A stretch of 46,786 nucleotides of DNA from Mesorhizobium escarrei (lineage in GTDB: Bacteria; Pseudomonadota; Alphaproteobacteria; Rhizobiales; Rhizobiaceae). The notes beneath the pieces were generated by a model. The model did no database searches and was not told the origin of the DNA. It saw nothing but the letters and a program-made list of their open reading frames with translations. A program made the position numbers and the translations under genes. Below, piece after piece: positions 43,972 through 46,786 of the stretch. The stretch covers positions 1 through 46,786 of the forward strand of contig NZ_CAKXZT010000144.1 in the NCBI RefSeq assembly GCF_935825525.1, read 5' to 3'. Each line of letters begins with the position of its first letter. The stretch's first letter is position 1.

Positions 43972-44255
43972 ACTCGCACGGAACACCAGGGGCGCAAGTG
44001 CGCGTTTCGCCGGCATGAAGCAACTTCTCAGCGAAATGCTTTGGCAGATCCAGGCTTTTGGGTCGCGGTGGCGGTTGTTCTGGTTCCTTAAGCCCACCGG
44101 CGTCGCACTGCTGGTCTGGGTGGCTGGTTGAAGGTTGATTGTGTTGTTCCCCGGCAGCCGCGCTTTCCCTTCCCGCGCCTTTGGGATCGGGGTCTTGATC
44201 AAATTTTCCATTAGAAACTTGGAACATAAGTGAGGCAGAAACCATTGTTGGCGCC

Positions 44256-44561
44256 ATGGACAAGAACGATGGCGACAATCTTCCTGAGGGGTTTCCGGGC
44301 AACCTGCCCGACGATCCAGTGATCCGAGCCGATATCGCGAAAAGAATTTCGAGAGAGACCGACGGTAAAATTAGGGCGGACAGTTTGGCGGTCACGGAGG
44401 CCAGGCGGGATCGCAATCTGGTTGAGGAATGGGAAAAAGCTGACGCCGCCCTCGACAGCCAACCGTCCGTAGTTCCGTTTTCCCTGGTTCTGTATGTGCT
44501 CTCAATGTTGGGCTTGGCAGGGTACGCCCTCGCTCGTTGGTACTTTTTATGGCGTGCTTGA
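44256..44561 (+). CDS. Small C-terminally anchored membrane protein
   Basis: 101 residues. The first 65 are hydrophilic and acidic (MDKNDGDNLPEGFPGNLPDD, IRADIAKRISRETDGKIRAD), and a single membrane helix lies near the C-terminus (FSLVLYVLSMLGLAGYALAR, about 75-94). Topology is probably N-terminus in the cytoplasm. The ribosome binding site is weak. No family recognised. It ends about 300 bases before the IS110 transposase. Confidence 0.5.
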   Translation: MDKNDGDNLPEGFPGNLPDDPVIRADIAKRISRETDGKIRADSLAVTEARRDRNLVEEWEKADAALDSQPSVVPFSLVLYVLSMLGLAGYALARWYFLWRA

Positions 44562-44859
44562 GTTCCTTCTCTCATTAGTCGGCTGTGAAGAACGTCGATT
44601 TCGCTGACGGCGGTCGCGATCAGGGCCGGAAAGACGGGGCTGGCAAAAAGGCCTCCGCCCGTCGGATCGTCCCGAGCGGTGATTAGGCTGTTCGTGGCTG
44701 GATCGTCGCTGCGGGGATGGCGAACAGCGCCAGGAAGAAGGCACACAAAAGCCTCAGCCAGTTGAGCAGGAGGCTGAAGGCTGAAGATGATATGGGGCGA
44801 GCGGCGAGGGTGTGGCATCCTTCGGCGCTCCAAGAACATCCAGCAGAAGGAGCGTCCCC
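44562..44859. other. Upstream flank of the IS110 element
   Basis: Nearly 300 bases without a protein-like frame between the small membrane protein and the transposase start. In the IS110 family one non-coding end carries the bridge/seeker RNA; this stretch or the one after 46026 is the candidate. No exact element end could be placed. Confidence 0.4.
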
Positions 44860-46026
44860 ATGTCGCAATCTTTTGACGCGAGCCGGTCCCTTACCGCTCT
44901 TGAGCAGAATAACACGATCATCACCATCATCGAAATGAGCAAGGCGAAGTGGCTGGTTGCCGCGCTTGTTCCGGGCCTCAAGCGCCAGCCGCTCAAGAAG
45001 CTCGATGCCGACGCGCCAGCACTGTTGAAGCTGCTGCAGCGCTGGCGCGACGAAGCCGGCCAGGCCGGGCACGCGATCAAGCGGATCGCCGTCGCCTATG
45101 AGGCGGCCGGCGACGGCTTCTGGTTGGCGCGCTTTTTGCGGGCGCACGGCATCGAGGCCTACGCCATCCATCCCGCCAGCGTTGCGGTGTCGCGCGAGCA
45201 CCGCCGCGCCAAGACCGATCGCCTCGACACCGAGCTGTTGATGCGTGCCTTTCTTGGCTGGCTGCGCGGCGAGAAACGTCATTGCTCCATGGCTGCGATC
45301 CCGACCATCGAAGAGGAGGACGCGCGACGGCCGAGCCGCGAGCGGGAGAGCCTGGTCGGCGAGCAGACGCGGCTTATCAACCGCATCAAGGCGGTGCTCG
45401 CCCGCTTCGGCATCCACAGCTTCCGGCTGAGCCTGCGCTGCGCGGCGGATAGGCTCGAGAATATCCGCACGGCTGAAGGGACGGCGCTGCCGCACAACAC
45501 CCGCGCCGAGGTCCACCGCTTCCTCGAGCGGCTCAACCTGGTGCGCCAGCAGATCCGCGCGATCGAACAGGAAAGGGAGCGCAAGCTCTCGGCCGTCCCG
45601 GCGGCGGAAAACGGCCCGTATGCGATGGTTCGCCTCATCGCGCGGATCATCGGCATCGGCGTCGAGACGGCGGACATGCTGGTCCACGAGATCCTGTCGC
45701 GCGGCTTGCGCGATCGCCGCGCCGTGGCGCGCTATGCCGGGCTGACGGGGTCGCCGGACGAGAGCGGCCAACGCCGGCGCGAGAAGGGGCTGGCACGCTC
45801 CGGCAATGCCCGCGTGCGGCGCGGCATGATCCAACTGGCGTGGCGGTTTCTGAGCTTCCAGAAGGACAGCGACCTCACCCGATGGTTCCAGGCGCGCACG
45901 GCCGACGGCCGCAAGACCACGCGCAAGACGATGATCGTGGCGCTGGCGCGCAAGCTCTTGATCGCGCTGTGGTGTCTCGTCACCACCGGCGAGGTGCCGC
46001 AGGGCGTCAGTCTGCGTACGGCGTGA
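44860..46026 (+). mobile_element. IS110-family transposase, apparently intact
   Basis: AGAAGGAG lies seven bases before ATG 44860. 388 residues with both family domains. The N-terminal RuvC-like DEDD domain has IIEMSKAKWLVAALVPG (Glu at the first acidic position), RIAVAYEAAGDGFWLARFL and RRAKTDRLDTELLMR. The C-terminal Transposase_20 domain has ARIIGIGVETADMLVHEI, VARYAGLTGSPDESGQRR and KGLARSGNARVRRGMIQLAW. No frameshift or internal stop. IS110 elements lack terminal inverted repeats and use a structured RNA to choose targets. This is the only complete transposase in the window. Confidence 0.9.
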
Positions 46027-46500
46027 CAGCCACATGGGAAGAGGAGAACAAGGCACAATCCTATTGGCGGGCATCTAGCAAGGTCTGCCGATGACGATCC
46101 GAGGTGGCGGTGACCCGCGCTACAACATGGTGTTTGACAGGCCGTGCTGAAGAATGGGCCCGCCGCCCCGGAGCTTCGCCACCGATGCGCATGCTGCATC
46201 ATGGTTCAGATCCACGGGGGATCTACCGCATACAAGTCTGCCGCGCGACCTCCGCGCCTGGCTCGGCGAGCTCGCCTCGGAATCCATCGTCGGCTTTTTG
46301 GCCCCCTGCAAGAAAGGGGGCTCACCCGACCCCGACAAAGCCTGCCGCCGGTGCTCGTGACCGTCAAGGACAAGTCGCTGCGCGATGGGCCTGCGGCCCA
46401 CCCTTGACCGTCCCTGCGCGCGGCGGCCCGTTCGAAGCAGGTCGGGACGAGGAGATGGGTCGCCAGTTGGCCGAACCAGGAGATGAGGAAACGAACCACG
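46027..46500. other. Downstream flank of the IS110 element
   Basis: About 470 bases with several open but unconvincing frames on both strands and C/G-rich runs. It may include the right end of the IS110 element and its non-coding RNA region. No boundary visible. Confidence 0.35.
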
Positions 46501-46600
46501 AACCAAGCTTGACAATCATCGCCCCATACAAGTTGTAGCCGACGGCGGCAAGCACAGCGTTGCACGCGTGGTGGCCGGAGTCGTGGCAACAGCAACGCGC
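46500..46600 (-). pseudogene. IS5-family transposase C-terminal fragment
   Basis: The minus strand reads CNAVLAAVGYN, the conserved motif near the C-terminus of IS5-type transposases (NAVLAA-GYNF). Downstream the expected LLLRWL continuation is replaced by unrelated sequence (LYGAMIVKLG). Only this short piece survives. Confidence 0.45.
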
Positions 46601-46786
46601 CCAATTCTGAGGACGATAACCAAACGGCCGTCATCAAGTACTAGAGGCTAAAGATAGCTCGATCCGGTACTGCCTCTCCGTGTCACTGGTCAGCCGATAC
46701 CGCCGAAAATCAGTCAGTAGAAGGTAGGCCACCCACCTCAATGTTTTCGATCGCCGGGCGGTCTGCAACGCTTCGTCTCGATCTTC

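Noticed and set aside
44015..44131. 38-codon hydrophobic frame (MKQLLSEMLWQIQAFGSRWR...)
   Set aside because: Could be a small membrane peptide, but there is no ribosome binding site or other support.
44683..46074. Minus-strand frame of 463 codons opposite the IS110 transposase
   Set aside because: The plus strand carries all conserved transposase motifs; the long antisense frame is an effect of GC-rich codon bias.
1..46786. tRNA gene as island attachment site, and nod box motifs
   Set aside because: I looked for cloverleaf-like segments with a TTCGA arm and for the nod box pattern and found none that held up by eye; a tRNAscan-SE run would settle the tRNA question.

Overview
The window looks like an accessory, repeatedly rearranged region of a GC-rich alphaproteobacterium of the rhizobial order (Hyphomicrobiales; Mesorhizobium, Rhizobium/Sinorhizobium or Bradyrhizobium type). 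This rests on the protein families present (DUF982, DUF3606-like, a MASE4 sensor module, periplasmic Tat-exported aldehyde oxidoreductase, SAM/adenylate cyclase/ATPase/TPR protein), on a RIME-like palindromic intergenic element, and on the number of insertion-sequence and recombinase remnants. No tRNA, rRNA or CRISPR array was seen.

Region by region. 1-2.3 kb: a decayed LysR regulator, the first of three copies of a dispersed repeat that encodes a solo AbiEi-type winged-helix segment, and a small hypothetical gene. 2.3-10.3 kb: the most interesting part. On the minus strand lie, in order of transcription, a 16-repeat WD40 protein, a STAND-type NTPase with an N-terminal RN-x3-HG (HEPN-like) module, and a patatin-like phospholipase. 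A 733-residue protein of unknown family with two C-terminal membrane helices runs towards them and overlaps the patatin gene tail to tail. This layout of sensor propeller, switch ATPase, lipase effector and membrane protein resembles an antiphage or abortive-infection cassette, but I know of no named system with this composition. 10.6-14.7 kb: an unknown gene and a frameshifted traG/virD4 coupling protein, then resolvase, IS110 and large serine recombinase remnants. 14.9-17.4 kb: a secreted hypothetical protein, a peroxiredoxin-like protein and an intact small serine resolvase. 17.4-20.7 kb: mostly non-coding, with a spaced direct repeat, small genes and the second repeat copy.

21.1-28.4 kb is a plus-strand detoxification-type cluster: a chimeric ORF joining a MASE4 sensor domain to an epoxide hydrolase, then a DUF6130-type secreted protein, an exported epoxide hydrolase, a VOC protein, a DipZ-like thioredoxin-fold protein, a Tat-exported alpha/beta hydrolase and a short-chain dehydrogenase. 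The third repeat copy follows. 29.6-33.5 kb (minus): a DUF4242 protein downstream of a large SAM/cyclase/ATPase/TPR protein. 33.8-35.9 kb: a berberine-bridge-type FAD oxidoreductase and an exported truncated haemoglobin. 36.2-36.8 kb is a mosaic of IS3, histidine kinase, response regulator and HbpS/GlcG fragments. 37.0-41.0 kb is a paoABC-like operon for a periplasmic molybdenum aldehyde oxidoreductase, with a RIME-like element between paoA and paoB.

41.0-44.6 kb holds a structured intergenic element, a 3-methyladenine DNA glycosylase, a set of very small genes and a strong intrinsic terminator. 44.9-46.0 kb is an apparently intact IS110-family transposase, followed by IS debris including an IS5-type transposase fragment near the right edge. 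The cargo genes are mostly intact, whereas the mobility genes are mostly broken. This fits an old island that has lost its own transfer functions but keeps stress, detoxification and probably defence functions.
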